In this document: piece by piece, positions 16,864-28,291 of the stretch
Layout: each line of letters starts with the position of its first letter
How positions within the stretch are numbered: the stretch's first letter is position 1
Source of the DNA: Bog-756 sp963710495
Lineage (GTDB): Bacteria > Actinomycetota > Acidimicrobiia > Acidimicrobiales > RAAP-2
Length of the DNA stretch: 64,000 bases
Reading direction: 5' to 3'
NCBI GenBank assembly: GCA_963710495.1
Contig: CAVQAI010000009.1
Span: 62,001 to 126,000 of the forward strand
Made by a program: the position numbers and the translations under genes
Notes under the pieces: model-generated
The model's database searches: none
Seen by the model: only the letters and a program-made list of their open reading frames with translations
What the model was told of the DNA's origin: nothing

Positions 16864-18012
16864 GTGCCCTTCGCCAGCGCCCTGTCCGAGCACCCGGTGG
16901 CCACCGCAGCCACCGGGGAGGTTGCCGGAGCAGTGCTCGAGAGCCTCGGTGACCGGCCCGACCTGGCCCTGGTCGTGGCCACCCGGCCCCACGCCGGCGC
17001 CCTGGAGGACATCGCCCGGACCGTCTCCTCGGTGCTCCACCCCTTGGCCGTCATGGGTGGCATCGCCGAGTCCGCCGTCGGAACCGGTCGCGAGGTCGAG
17101 GAGACCCCGGCCATCAGCCTGTGGGCCGGCCGGGTGGGGCCTCTCGCCCCGGTGACGGTCAGCGCCACCCGCCTGGCCGACGACTCCTGGCACTTCGGCG
17201 GGTGGCCGACCCGGATCGGTTTCGAGCCGTCCGCCCTCGTCCTGGTGGCCGACCCGTTCACCTTCCCCGCCGACCAGTTCCTGGGCTGGCTGGCAGGGGA
17301 GGCCCCCGGCCTGCCGGTCATCGGCGGGAACCTCTCGGGGGCCCGGGGCCCCGGAGGTACCCGGCTCCTGCTCGGAGACCAGCTGCACAGCTCGGGCGCA
17401 GTGGGCGTGCTCATCGGCGCCGGTGTGGAGGCCTCCTTTGTGGTGTCGCAGGGCGGCCGGGCCTTCGGACACCCCTTCACCGTGACCCGGTCGGACCGTA
17501 ACGTGATCTACGAGGTGGCCGGCCAGCCCGCCATGGACTGTCTGGTGGAGCAAATCAAGAGTGGGCTCGACCCGGCCGAGATCTCCGGCCTCGAAGCTCA
17601 AGGGCTGCTGGTGGGGCGACTGGTGGACGAACACCTGGCCGAGCCCGGGCCGGGTGACTACCTCCTGCGCAATGTGGTCGGCGCAGACCGGGCCAGTGGG
17701 GCGGTGGCCGTCGACGACCGCATCCCGCTGGGCAGCACGGTCCGGTTCCACCGGCGGGACGCCGAAACCGCCCACGGTGAGCTCGAGTCGCTCCTCCGCG
17801 GCCGACGGGCCGACGGTGCCCTCATGTTCACGTGCAACGGGCGCGGCACCAGGCTGTTCGACACGACCGACCACGATGCGACAACCCTCAGGGATGCGCT
17901 GGGCCCGGTACCGGTCGGCGGGTTCTTCGCCGCCGGCGAGCTCGGCCCGGTCGGTGGCCGGAACTTCGTGCACGGGTTCACTGCGTCGCTGGCCTTGTTC
18001 ACCGACCGGTGA
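16864..18012 (+). CDS. FIST N/C domain protein
   Basis: 382 residues from GTG 16864, 5 bp after the cupin stop. The N-terminal FIST part has ATRPHAGALEDIARTVSSVL and PVIGGNLSGARGPGG. The FIST_C part has SGALMFTCNGRGTRLF-like sequence (here DGALMFTCNGRGTRLF) and VGGFFAAGELGPVGGRNFVHGF. FIST domains are predicted to sense small ligands and often occur in signalling proteins; here it is a stand-alone protein. It immediately precedes the pentose-phosphate operon on the same strand. Confidence 0.9.
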   Translation: MPFASALSEHPVATAATGEVAGAVLESLGDRPDLALVVATRPHAGALEDIARTVSSVLHPLAVMGGIAESAVGTGREVEETPAISLWAGRVGPLAPVTVSATRLADDSWHFGGWPTRIGFEPSALVLVADPFTFPADQFLGWLAGEAPGLPVIGGNLSGARGPGGTRLLLGDQLHSSGAVGVLIGAGVEASFVVSQGGRAFGHPFTVTRSDRNVIYEVAGQPAMDCLVEQIKSGLDPAEISGLEAQGLLVGRLVDEHLAEPGPGDYLLRNVVGADRASGAVAVDDRIPLGSTVRFHRRDAETAHGELESLLRGRRADGALMFTCNGRGTRLFDTTDHDATTLRDALGPVPVGGFFAAGELGPVGGRNFVHGFTASLALFTDR

Positions 18013-18070
18013 CGGGAGGGCCTCCCTGCCTGTGCGCCGCGGCCGGGCCCGGCCAGTAGGGTGGCCGTCG

Positions 18071-20092
18071 ATGACCGAGCGCGTGCTGCACCCGGGAACA
18101 GACGCCGACGCCGATCTGCAGCAGCTGGGGATCAACGTCATCCGGGGCCTGGCCATGGACGCCCCGCGCGCCGCCAACTCCGGTCACACGGGCACGGCCA
18201 TGGCCCTCGCCCCGCTGGCCCATGTGCTGTTCACCCGGGTCCTGCATCACGACCCGACCGACCCGGAATGGCCCGACCGAGACCGGTTCGTGCTGTCCAA
18301 CGGGCACGCCTCCATCCTGCTCTACTCCATGCTCTTCCTGACCGGCTATGGGCTCACCCTCGACGACTTGCGCTCCTTCCGCCAGTGGGGAAGCCGGACG
18401 CCGGGCCACCCCGAGCACAACCACACACCCGGCGTCGAGGTGACCACCGGGCCCCTCGGCCAGGGCGTGGCCAACGGCGTCGGCATGGGCATCGCCGAAC
18501 GATGGCTGCGCACGCACTACTCGTCGGAGGTGTGCGACCACCACACCTACGTCATCGCCGGTGACGGGTGCCTCGAGGAGGGGATCTCCCACGAGGCCGC
18601 CTCGCTGGCCGGGCACCTCCGCCTGGGCCGGCTGGTCTACGTCTACGACAACAACCACATCACCATCGACGGTCCGACCGAGCTGTCCTACTCGGACAAC
18701 GTCACCGAGCGCTTCGCGGCCTACGGCTGGGGCGTGGAGGACATCGGCGAGGCGGCCAACGACCTCGACGCGCTGGAGGGGGCCCTCCTTCGGGCCCGGG
18801 CGGACGAGGAGCGGCCCTCGTTGATCATCCTGCGCAGCCACATCGGCTACCCGTCCCCCCACTTGACCGACACGGCCAAGGCCCATGGCGACCCCTTCCC
18901 CGAGGATGAGATCCGCCTGACCAAGGAGATCCTCGGCCTTCCCCCCGACCGCACGTTCTGGGTCCCCGACGAGGTGCTCGACCTGTACCGGCGCTGCATC
19001 CCCCGGGGCCAGGCCATGCGGGAGGCATGGGGCAGCCGGTTGGCCACCTGGGACGGGGACCGTGAGCGCTTCGAGGCCGGCCTGGGCGGCCACGGTCTGC
19101 CCGGTTGGGAGTCGAAGCTCCCCAGCTTCGCCCCCGAGGACGGTCCCAAGGCCACCCGCCAGGCCATCAAGGCCTGCATCGACGCCGTCGGTGCCGAGAT
19201 CCCCGGGCTCATGCCGGGCAGCGCCGACCTGACCGGCAACACCGGTATGGCCTGGGAGGGCGCCGATCCCCAATCGGCCGAGAATCCCGGGGGCAGCCTC
19301 GTGCACTACGGGATCCGTGAGCACGGCATGGGCGGGATCATGACCGGCATGGCCGCCCACCGCGGCCTGCTCCCGGTGGGCGGGACCTTCTTCGTCTTCA
19401 GCGACTACATGCGCGGTGCGGTACGGATCGCCGCCCTCTCGGACGTGCACGTCATCTACTCCTGGACCCATGACTCGGTCGGCCTCGGCCAGGACGGGCC
19501 GACCCATCAGCCCGTCGAGCAGCTGGCCGCGGTGCGGGCCATGCCGGGCTTGCGGGTGATCCGCCCGGCCGACGCCAACGAAACGGTGGCGGCCTGGCGC
19601 ATCGCCGTGGAGGCGGACGGGCCGACGGCCATGATCCTCTCCCGCCAGGCCGTCCCGGTGCTGGCCGAGACAGGCGACCTCGCCCACCGGGGCGTGGCCC
19701 GGGGTGCCTACGTGCTCCGCGAGAGCGAAGGCGAGCCGCAGCTGGTGCTCATCGGCACGGGCAGCGAGGTCCAGGTCTGCCTGTCCGCCGCCGACCGGCT
19801 GGCTTCGAACGGCGTGCGGACCCGGGTGGTGTCGTTCCCGTCGTGGGACCTGTTCGAGGCCCAACCCGAGGGCTATCGGGCCGAGGTCCTAACCGGCGGC
19901 GTCCCGCGGCTGGCCGTGGAGGCGGCGACGTCGTTCGGCTGGGAGCGCTATGCCGACGCCAGCGTGAGCATCGACCGGTTCGGGGCCTCCGCGCCCGGCC
20001 AGATCGCCCTGGATGAGTTCGGCTTCACCCCCGAGAACGTGGTTGTGCAGGCGCAGGCCCTGCTCAACCGGCGGGCGAAAGGACGGCCATGA
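18071..20092 (+). CDS. tkt: Transketolase
   Basis: 673 residues from ATG 18071. The thiamine-diphosphate motif is GDGCLEEGISHE with a downstream DNNHITIDG. Substrate His residues are seen in SGHTGTAMA and TTGPLGQGVANGVG. The Pyr domain has MTGMAAHRGLLPVGGTFFVFSDYMR and HDSVGLGQDGPTHQPVE. It transfers two-carbon units in the non-oxidative pentose phosphate pathway. It is the first gene of tkt-tal-gnd-zwf-pgl and overlaps tal by 4 bp. Confidence 0.96.
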   Translation: MTERVLHPGTDADADLQQLGINVIRGLAMDAPRAANSGHTGTAMALAPLAHVLFTRVLHHDPTDPEWPDRDRFVLSNGHASILLYSMLFLTGYGLTLDDLRSFRQWGSRTPGHPEHNHTPGVEVTTGPLGQGVANGVGMGIAERWLRTHYSSEVCDHHTYVIAGDGCLEEGISHEAASLAGHLRLGRLVYVYDNNHITIDGPTELSYSDNVTERFAAYGWGVEDIGEAANDLDALEGALLRARADEERPSLIILRSHIGYPSPHLTDTAKAHGDPFPEDEIRLTKEILGLPPDRTFWVPDEVLDLYRRCIPRGQAMREAWGSRLATWDGDRERFEAGLGGHGLPGWESKLPSFAPEDGPKATRQAIKACIDAVGAEIPGLMPGSADLTGNTGMAWEGADPQSAENPGGSLVHYGIREHGMGGIMTGMAAHRGLLPVGGTFFVFSDYMRGAVRIAALSDVHVIYSWTHDSVGLGQDGPTHQPVEQLAAVRAMPGLRVIRPADANETVAAWRIAVEADGPTAMILSRQAVPVLAETGDLAHRGVARGAYVLRESEGEPQLVLIGTGSEVQVCLSAADRLASNGVRTRVVSFPSWDLFEAQPEGYRAEVLTGGVPRLAVEAATSFGWERYADASVSIDRFGASAPGQIALDEFGFTPENVVVQAQALLNRRAKGRP

Positions 20093-21204
20093 CCAAGCTC
20101 CACGATCTCTACCGGCAGCAGGGACAAAGCCCGTGGCTCGACAACCTGCGGCGCGACTGGCTGGAGGACGGCACGCTCGGCGGCCTCGTCGACCAGGGCA
20201 TCCGCGGGGTCACCTCCAACCCCACCATCTTTGCCAAGGCCATCGAGGGCCAGGACACCTACGACGACGAGTTCGCCGCCCTGGTGGCCACCGAGTCGGT
20301 CGAGGACGCCTATTGGGACCTCGTCCTGGACGACATCAACAACGCCCTCGACCTCTTCCGGCCGGTGTACGACTCGTCCGGAGGGGCTGACGGCTTCGTC
20401 TCGGTCGAGGTCGCCCCGGCCATCGCCCACGACACGGCCGCCACGGTGGCCATGGCGAGGGACCTCCACCACCGCATCGGGAAGCCCAACGCCTTGGTCA
20501 AGATCCCGGCCACGCCGGAGGGCGTGCCGGCCATCGGCCAGATGATCGGCGAAGGGCACAGCATCAACGTGACGCTCATCTTCTCGCTCAGCCGGTACGG
20601 CGAGGTCATCGAGGCCTACCTGTCGGGTCTCGAGGCCCTGGCCGCGGCGGGCCGGGACGACCTCTCCGGCGTGGCCAGTGTCGCCTCCTTCTTCATCAGC
20701 CGGGTGGACACCGAGGTCGACCGGCGCATCGAAGCGGTGGCGGCCGAAGGCGACCCCCTGCGGGCCCGGCGCGGTCAGGCGGCGGTGGCCCAGGGCCGGC
20801 TCGCCTACCAACTGTTCGAAGAGCGCTTCTCCGGCCCGCGGTGGGAAGCGCTGGCCGCCAAGGGTGCCCGGCGCCAGCGCCCGCTGTGGGCGTCGACCTC
20901 GACCAAGAACCCGGCCTACCCCGACCTGGCCTACGTCGACACCTTGATCGGCCCGGACACGGTCAACACCATGCCCGACGGGACCATCGCCGACTTCCTC
21001 GACCACGGCACCGTGGCCCGCACCGTGGACACGGGCGTCGAGAGTGCCGAGCAGCTCGTCGCCGAGCTGGGGAGGGCCGGCATCGACATGGAGGACGTGG
21101 CCGCCACGCTCGAAGCCGAGGGGGTGGCCTCCTTCGCCAAGTCCTTCGACGAGCTCCTGCAGAAGCTCACGGACAAGGCCAACGCCCTCCACGCCCGGAA
21201 CTGA
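20089..21204 (+). CDS. tal: Transaldolase
   Basis: A 371-residue TalB/actinobacterial-type transaldolase. RGVTSNPTIFAKAI is the N-terminal signature and NALVKIPATPEG contains the Schiff-base lysine. INVTLIFSLSRY and ASTSTKNPAYPDLAYVDTLIG match the family's C-terminal part. It moves a dihydroxyacetone unit between sugar phosphates. Its ATG overlaps the tkt stop (ATGA), so the pair is translationally coupled. Confidence 0.96.
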   Translation: MTKLHDLYRQQGQSPWLDNLRRDWLEDGTLGGLVDQGIRGVTSNPTIFAKAIEGQDTYDDEFAALVATESVEDAYWDLVLDDINNALDLFRPVYDSSGGADGFVSVEVAPAIAHDTAATVAMARDLHHRIGKPNALVKIPATPEGVPAIGQMIGEGHSINVTLIFSLSRYGEVIEAYLSGLEALAAAGRDDLSGVASVASFFISRVDTEVDRRIEAVAAEGDPLRARRGQAAVAQGRLAYQLFEERFSGPRWEALAAKGARRQRPLWASTSTKNPAYPDLAYVDTLIGPDTVNTMPDGTIADFLDHGTVARTVDTGVESAEQLVAELGRAGIDMEDVAATLEAEGVASFAKSFDELLQKLTDKANALHARN

Positions 21205-21296
21205 GCCGTCCCCCGACCCGGCACCGGCACCCACGGGCGGCTGAGCCCGCCCACCTACCAGTCAGCAGCGCGACCCGACGAGACGGAGGAAGTCAC

Positions 21297-22228
<932 letters not shown>

Positions 22229-22232
<4 letters not shown>

Positions 22233-23839
22233 GCCCCCCCGACGGACCGGCACCGGCGGCCCCACCGGCCGGCACCCCGCCGGCCGCGGCCAACCACCGC
22301 TCGCTCTCGCCGGTGCTGTCGAAGGCCCCGCCGGTGGCCTTGGTCATCTTCGGCGCCTCCGGCGACCTCACCGCCCGGAAGATCCTGCCGGCCCTGTCCC
22401 GGCTGGCCGACCGGGGCGTGCTCGACGACGGGTTCACCCTCATCGGCGTGGCCCGCACCGAGTGGAGCGACGACGAGTTCCGTTCCCACGTCACCGAGGC
22501 CACCTCCGAGGCGGGCCGGAAATGGCGGGACCTGACCGGGCGGTTCAAGTACATCGCCGGGGAGTACGACCATCCGGTCACCTTCGCCCGCTTGAAGGAG
22601 CACCTGGACGAAGCCGATCGGGTCGACGGCACCGGTGGGAACCGGCTCTACTACCTGGCCACCATCCCGAGCGTCTTCGGGCTGGTGGCCGGGGCGCTGG
22701 CCGACCACGCCTGCGCCGAGCCGGCCGGCGACGGCAGCTTCGCCCGCATCGTGGTGGAGAAGCCCTACGGCCGCGATCTCGACAGTGCCATCGCCCTCGA
22801 CGAACAGATGCACAAGGCCTTCGAGGAGAGCCAGATCTACCGGATCGACCATTACATGGGCAAGGAGACCGTCCAGAACGTCCTGGCCCTCCGGTTCGCC
22901 AATGCCATCTTCGAGCCCATCTGGAACCGGCGCTACATCGCCGAGGTCCAGGTGACCGTGGCCGAAAAGCTCGGAGTCGAACACCGCGGGGGCTTCTACG
23001 AGACGGCGGGCGCCCTGCGGGACATCGTCCAGAACCACGTCATGCAAGTCCTGGCCCTCACCCTCATGGAGTCGCCCACCAGCAGTGACGCCGACCGGAT
23101 CCGGGACGAGAAGGTCAAGCTGCTGCGGGCCATCGACATCCCCACTCCGGACGAGGCCGTCGACCGGGCGGTGCGGGGCCAGTACACGGCCGGCCTCATC
23201 GACGGTGAGAAGGTCCTCGGCTACCGGCAGGAGCAGGACGTCTCGCCCGACAGCCAGACCGAGACCTACCTGGCCCTGCGGCTCAGCGTCGACAACTGGC
23301 GATGGGCGGGCGTCCCCATCTTCGTCCGCACCGGCAAGCGGCTCCCGGCCCGGGTGACCGAGGTGGCCCTGGCCTTCCGCCAGGTGCCCCATCTCCTGTT
23401 CGACCAGCGCACCAGCCGCGACCTCAAGCCCAACGCGCTCATCCTCCGCATCCAGCCGGACGAGGGGATCAGCCTCGAGTTCGGGGCCAAGGTGCCCGGC
23501 GAGAAGTTCCACCTGCGATCGGTGGCCATGGACTTCTCCTACAGCGAGGCCTTCGCCGGCGTGGAGGCGGCCGACGGCTACGAGCGCCTCATCCACGATG
23601 CCATCGTGGGCGATGCCACCCTGTTCATCCGCTCCGACGAGGTCCAGCAGGCCTGGCGCATCGTCGATCCTTACCTCCAAGCCTGGTCGGAGCCGGGTGG
23701 CGCACTGGTCCCCTACCCCGCCGGCTCGTGGGGGCCGCACATGGCCGACCTGCTCGTCGAGCGTTCGGGTGACCAGTGGCGCAATCCCGTCATCGACCTC
23801 GAGCTCAGCGGCGGACGGTTGGCCGAGCTCCCCCAGTGA
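22229..23839 (+). CDS. zwf: Glucose-6-phosphate 1-dehydrogenase
   Basis: 536 residues. A proline/alanine-rich N-terminus precedes the nucleotide motif VIFGASGDLTARK; the catalytic site is RIDHYMGKETVQNVL, and FVRTGKRLP binds substrate. It catalyses the first oxidative pentose-phosphate step, normally making NADPH. The start overlaps gnd by 4 bp and the stop overlaps pgl. The actinobacterial partner gene opcA, usually between zwf and pgl, is absent here. Confidence 0.96.
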
Positions 23840-24537
23840 CCCCGGTACGGGCCCCCGACGGAGAGGTCGACCGGGTCGACTCGGTTCCCGACGCCTTTCG
23901 CGGTCTGGTCCTCGACGCCTTGGCGGGCTCCACGTCCCGGGACGGGTACTCGCTCTTCCTCTCCGGTGGGCCGACCGCCGAGCGCTGCTACCGGCGGTTG
24001 GCCGAAGGCCCCCCGGAGCCCCACTGGTCGGGCGTGGACGTCTACATGGGGGACGAGCGGTGCGTGCCCCCCGACCATCCCGACTCCAATCACCGGATGG
24101 TGACCGACGCCCTCCTCAGCCGGGTCGGGCCCGTCCGATCCGATCATCCGATGTACCGCTCGGGCACTCCCGACCAGGCCGCTTCGGCCTATCAGCGCCA
24201 GCTCGAGCCACTGTCCTCCTTCGATCTCGTCCACCTCGGTCTCGGCCCCGACGGCCACTGCGCCTCACTCTTCGTGGGATCGGCCGCCCTGGCCGAAGAC
24301 GACCCGGCCGTGCTGGTCATGGCCAGCCGCGACCCGCGGGCCAACAACCCTCACGACCGGATCACGCTGACCCTGGCGGCCATCGCCCGGGCCCGACTGG
24401 TCGTCTTCACCGCGTCGGGGTCGGCCAGGCGGCCCGCCTTCGAGGGCGTGATGGGCGGAACGGACCTTCCCGCCGCCCGGGTCACGGCCGAACGCGTCGT
24501 CTGGCTGGTCGACGAGGAGGTGGCCGGGCCCCGGTAA
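23836..24537 (+). CDS. pgl: 6-phosphogluconolactonase
   Basis: 233 residues from GTG 23836, overlapping the zwf stop (GTGA). Family motifs: LFLSGGPTAERCYRRL, VDVYMGDERCVPPDHPDSN and HLGLGPDGHCASLF. It hydrolyses 6-phosphogluconolactone, the zwf product. The frame is open further upstream within zwf, but the coupled GTG gives the normal family length. Confidence 0.95.
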   Translation: MTPVRAPDGEVDRVDSVPDAFRGLVLDALAGSTSRDGYSLFLSGGPTAERCYRRLAEGPPEPHWSGVDVYMGDERCVPPDHPDSNHRMVTDALLSRVGPVRSDHPMYRSGTPDQAASAYQRQLEPLSSFDLVHLGLGPDGHCASLFVGSAALAEDDPAVLVMASRDPRANNPHDRITLTLAAIARARLVVFTASGSARRPAFEGVMGGTDLPAARVTAERVVWLVDEEVAGPR

Positions 24538-24547
24538 GGTGTCGCCG

Positions 24548-26896
24548 ATGACCGCCGACCCCGGCTCCACCCGAGCGGTCACCGCCGTGCCGCCGGCCGG
24601 AGCCGGGCCATCGCTCCTGGAGCTCCCCTTGTCCGAGCTCCGTGGGCGGGCCGAGGCGGTCCGGGCCGAGGCCCACGGGACACGCGTCACCTTCTCGCCG
24701 AAGGTGTTCATCCCCTTGACCATGCTGTGCCGCGACCGATGCGGGTACTGCACCTTCGCCAAGGCACCCGCCCACCTGGCCGGTCCCTACCTCGACCTGG
24801 ACCAGGTCCTGGCCATCGCCCGCGCCGGCCGGGCCGCCGGGTGCCATGAGGCCCTCTTCACCTTGGGCGAGTGCCCCGAGGACCGGTACCCGGCCGCCCG
24901 CCACTGGCTGGACGACCACGGCTACGGCTCGACGGTCGACTATCTGGTGGCCGCCTGCCAGGCCGTGGTCGAGGAGACGGGCCTCCTCCCCCACGCCAAC
25001 GCCGGCGCCCTCGGGCTCGACGACCTCCTCCGTCTCCGTCCGGTGACGGCCAGCCAGGGGATGATGATCGAGTCGGTCAACCCGGCACTGGCCGCCCACC
25101 GCTCGGCCCCCGACAAGGACCCGGCCCGGCGCCTGGCCACCTTGGAGGCCGCCGGCCGCCTCGCCATCCCCTTCACCACCGGGCTGCTGGTCGGGATCGG
25201 GGAGTCGCGGGCCGACCGGCTCGCCACCTTGGAGGCCATCGCCGAGAGCCACCGCCGCCACGGCCATGTCCAGGAGGTGATCGTCCAGAACTTCCGGCCC
25301 AAGCCGGGCACGGCCATGCACCGCACCCCGCCGTGCCCGGACGACGAGTTCCTCTGGACCATCGCCGCCGCCCGGGTGGTGCTGCCCCCGGACATCCACC
25401 TCCAGGCTCCCCCCAACCTCTCGGACGACCTGGCCCCCTTGCTGGCCGCCGGTATCGACGACTGGGGTGGTGTCTCACCGGTCACCGCCGACCACGTCAA
25501 TCCCGAGCGGGCCTGGCCGGCGCTCGACACCCTGCGCCGGGCCACCGAGGCGGCCGGCCGCACGCTCGCCCCCCGCCTCACCCTGTACCCGGAGTTCGCC
25601 CTCGATGGCGGTCGCTGGCTGGACGAGGCCATGCGCTTCCCCGTGCTCGACGCGTCCGACGCCGAGGGGCTCGGCCGCGACCATCCCTGGTGCTCGGGCG
25701 GCGAGACCGCCCCGCCCGATCTGCTCGGCCCCCCGGTGGCCACCATCCCGACCGCCGGCGGTCCCGTCGGTGACGTGCTGGCCGGCGTGCTCGGCGGCGC
25801 CACGGTCGGCGAGGACGAGATCGTCACCCTCTTCGGGGCACGCGGGCCCGACGTCGGGGCCGTGGCCGCCGCCGCCGACCGTCTTCGCGCCGAGGCGGTG
25901 GGCGACGAGGTGACCTTCGTGGTCAACCGCAACATCAACTACACGAATGTGTGCACCTTCAAGTGCCGCTTCTGCGCCTTCTCCAAGGGCCCGCTCTCGC
26001 TCAACCTGCGCGGCCGGCCCTATCTCCTGGAGCTCAGCGACGTGGCCGACCGGGTACGAGAGGCGGAGGCCCGCGGGGCCACCGAGGTCTGCCTCCAGGG
26101 TGGGATCCACCCCAAGTTCGACGGCGACTACTACCTCGACGTCGTCCGGACGGTGCGCGAAGCCTCCGACCGCATCCACATCCACGGGTTCACCGCCCTC
26201 GAAGTGACCGAGGGAGCGCGCCGCTCGGGCCTCCCCCTGGCCGAGTACCTGACCCAGCTGCGGGACGCCGGGCTGGCCACCCTTCCCGGAACGGCCGCCG
26301 AGATCCTCGACGACGAGGTTCGCCGCGAGCTGTGCCCGGACAAGGTCGACTCCGAAGAGTGGCTCGAGGCCCACCGCACGGCCCACCAGGTCGGGCTCCG
26401 CTCCAACGTGACCATCATGTTCGGCTCGGTGGAACAACCGCGCTCCTGGGCGCGGCACCTGGTCCGCACTCGCAGCCTGCAGCACGAGACGGGCGGGTTC
26501 ACCGAATTCGTCCCCCTCCCCTTCGTGCACATGGCCACTCCCATCTACCTCCAACGGCGGTCGCGTCGCGGGCCGACGTTCCGCGAGACGTTGCTCATGC
26601 ACGCCGTCGGCCGCATCGCCTACCGCGGGGCCATCGACAACATCCAGACCAGCTGGGTCAAGACCGGGCCCGAAGGGGTCCGCCAGCTCCTGCGGGCCGG
26701 CGTCAACGACCTCGGCGGCACCCTCATGGACGAGAACATCTCGAGGGCGGCCGGGGCCAGCCACGGCCAGATGATGGACGCCGAAGGCTTCGCCGCCGTC
26801 GTCGCCCCACTCGGACGGCCGTTGGCCCAGCGGACCACGCTGTACGGCCGGGTGTCGGATGACAGCCGGCCGGCGGTGCTCGCCACCGCGGGCTGA
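24548..26896 (+). CDS. fbiC: F420 precursor synthase FbiC (fused CofG/CofH)
   Basis: 782 residues with two radical-SAM domains. The N-terminal CofG half carries LCRDRCGYCTFAK (CX3CX2C) near residue 60. The C-terminal CofH half carries VCTFKCRFCAFSKG near residue 475. Together they make the deazaflavin FO from tyrosine and a pyrimidine precursor, the chromophore of coenzyme F420. The fusion is typical of actinobacteria. ATG 24548 is chosen over GTG 24539 because that GTG lies 1 bp after the pgl stop with no room for a ribosome site. It probably continues the pentose-phosphate transcript. Confidence 0.95.
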   Translation: MTADPGSTRAVTAVPPAGAGPSLLELPLSELRGRAEAVRAEAHGTRVTFSPKVFIPLTMLCRDRCGYCTFAKAPAHLAGPYLDLDQVLAIARAGRAAGCHEALFTLGECPEDRYPAARHWLDDHGYGSTVDYLVAACQAVVEETGLLPHANAGALGLDDLLRLRPVTASQGMMIESVNPALAAHRSAPDKDPARRLATLEAAGRLAIPFTTGLLVGIGESRADRLATLEAIAESHRRHGHVQEVIVQNFRPKPGTAMHRTPPCPDDEFLWTIAAARVVLPPDIHLQAPPNLSDDLAPLLAAGIDDWGGVSPVTADHVNPERAWPALDTLRRATEAAGRTLAPRLTLYPEFALDGGRWLDEAMRFPVLDASDAEGLGRDHPWCSGGETAPPDLLGPPVATIPTAGGPVGDVLAGVLGGATVGEDEIVTLFGARGPDVGAVAAAADRLRAEAVGDEVTFVVNRNINYTNVCTFKCRFCAFSKGPLSLNLRGRPYLLELSDVADRVREAEARGATEVCLQGGIHPKFDGDYYLDVVRTVREASDRIHIHGFTALEVTEGARRSGLPLAEYLTQLRDAGLATLPGTAAEILDDEVRRELCPDKVDSEEWLEAHRTAHQVGLRSNVTIMFGSVEQPRSWARHLVRTRSLQHETGGFTEFVPLPFVHMATPIYLQRRSRRGPTFRETLLMHAVGRIAYRGAIDNIQTSWVKTGPEGVRQLLRAGVNDLGGTLMDENISRAAGASHGQMMDAEGFAAVVAPLGRPLAQRTTLYGRVSDDSRPAVLATAG

Positions 26897-26898
26897 CG

Positions 26899-28035
26899 AT
26901 GGCCCCCGAGGCCGGCGGCCTGTCGACCGGGAAGGGCCGTCCCGGCCCTCCCGCCGGCGACGCCCTTGCCGCCCGAGATGCCCTTCCCGAGGGCCTCCCT
27001 CCACCCGACGACGGCCCGGTCGGCCTCGATGCCGAGCTGGACCGCTGGGTCGACCGGCTGGTGCCCCCGGGAGGACCGGCGGCCCAGGCCCGCCTCTATC
27101 GGTCCATGCTCGCCACGGTGGCCCGGCTGGCCGCCGAGCGCACCGAGGTCATCGACCTCAAGCTGGCCGATTCGGCCCTGGCCGAGATGGCCGAGGCCTT
27201 CCGGGTCTTCCGACCGTTCCGGCAGCGTCGCAAGGTGACCATTTTCGGGTCCGCCCGGACCCAACCCGACCACCCCGCCTACCGGTCGGCCCGGGACCTG
27301 GCCGCCTCGTTGGGGACCGCCGACTGGATGGTGGTGACCGGCGCCGGCCCGGGGATCATGGCCGCCGGCATGGAGGGCGCCGGCCGCGACCGGTCGATCG
27401 GCGTGAACATCCGCCTCCCCTTCGAGCAGGGGGCGAACACCTTCATCGCCCAGGATCCGAAGCTGGTGGAGATGCGCTACTTCTTCACCCGCAAGCTGAT
27501 GCTCATCAAGGAGTCCGACGGCTACGTCGTGCTCCCTGGCGGCTTCGGCACCCTCGACGAGGGCTACGAGCTGCTCACCCTGCTCCAGACGGGCAAAGCC
27601 GAGCCGGCCCCCGTGGTGATGCTCGACCTCCCCGGGGGGACCTACTGGCGGTCGTGGAGCGAGTTCCTCGCCGACGAGGTCGAGCCCCGCGGTCTGGTCT
27701 CCTCCGACGACCGGTCGCTCTTCCTGGTCACCGACGACGTGGGCGAGGCGACCGACGAACTGCTCCGCTTCTACCGCAACTACCACTCCTGTCGCTGGGT
27801 CGGTGACCTTCTCGTCCTCCGCCTCCAGCGCCCACCCGGCCCGGCGGGGTTGGCCGAGCTCAACACGACCTTCGCCGACATCGTGGCCCGGGGCCGGATG
27901 CGGCTGTCCAAGCCCCTTCCCCCCGAACGGGCCACCGGCGACCACCTCGACTTGGCCCGGTTGGTCTTCCGGTTCGACAAGGTCCACTACGGCCGGTTGC
28001 GCCAGCTGATCGACGCCCTCAACGCCATCGACTAG
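26899..28035 (+). CDS. LOG-family protein (PGGFGTLDE nucleotide-binding fold)
   Basis: 378 residues. An N-terminal proline-rich and helical part (to about 110) is followed by a Rossmann-like LOG domain with TIFGSARTQPDHPAY, VVTGAGPGIMAAGMEGA, and the hallmark YVVLPGGFGTLDEGYELLT. LOG enzymes release bases from nucleoside monophosphates (cytokinin-type phosphoribohydrolase), but this long form with extra C-terminal helices (about 290-378) is uncharacterised. Start 2 bp after the fbiC stop. Confidence 0.88.
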   Translation: MAPEAGGLSTGKGRPGPPAGDALAARDALPEGLPPPDDGPVGLDAELDRWVDRLVPPGGPAAQARLYRSMLATVARLAAERTEVIDLKLADSALAEMAEAFRVFRPFRQRRKVTIFGSARTQPDHPAYRSARDLAASLGTADWMVVTGAGPGIMAAGMEGAGRDRSIGVNIRLPFEQGANTFIAQDPKLVEMRYFFTRKLMLIKESDGYVVLPGGFGTLDEGYELLTLLQTGKAEPAPVVMLDLPGGTYWRSWSEFLADEVEPRGLVSSDDRSLFLVTDDVGEATDELLRFYRNYHSCRWVGDLLVLRLQRPPGPAGLAELNTTFADIVARGRMRLSKPLPPERATGDHLDLARLVFRFDKVHYGRLRQLIDALNAID

Positions 28036-28047
28036 CCCGGTCCCACG

Positions 28048-28287
28048 TCACGGCCCGTCGTCGGCACCGGCCATCGGCGCGTCGGGGCCGCCCAACGCGG
28101 CGGCAGCGCGCTCGACGGCGCGACGGGCCCTGGTGATGCGCTTCTCCTCGGCGATGAGACTCCGGTCGGGGCCCTCCCCGGATCGCACGGCCTCGCTCGC
28201 CCGTCGGAGGCGGTCCAGGGACAGGTCCGTCAGCTCCTCGGCGATGGCCGACAGACGTTCGGCGATGTCGACCGGGTCGGCGGCCAC
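28048..28287 (-). CDS. Small helical protein of unknown function
   Basis: 79 residues, Ala/Arg/Glu-rich and predicted helical (DIAERLSAIAEELTDLSLDRL; RITRARRAVERAAAAL), with no membrane segment and a disordered acidic tail. It begins 4 bp after the acyl-CoA synthetase stop, so it is likely its operon partner, and it converges with the LOG gene. No family recognised. Confidence 0.6.
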   Translation of the reverse strand: MAADPVDIAERLSAIAEELTDLSLDRLRRASEAVRSGEGPDRSLIAEEKRITRARRAVERAAAALGGPDAPMAGADDGP

Positions 28288-28291
28288 GCCG

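Noticed and set aside
16028..18177. Long minus-strand frames opposite the cupin and FIST genes
   Set aside because: The plus-strand frames carry clear domain motifs; the opposite frames show none.
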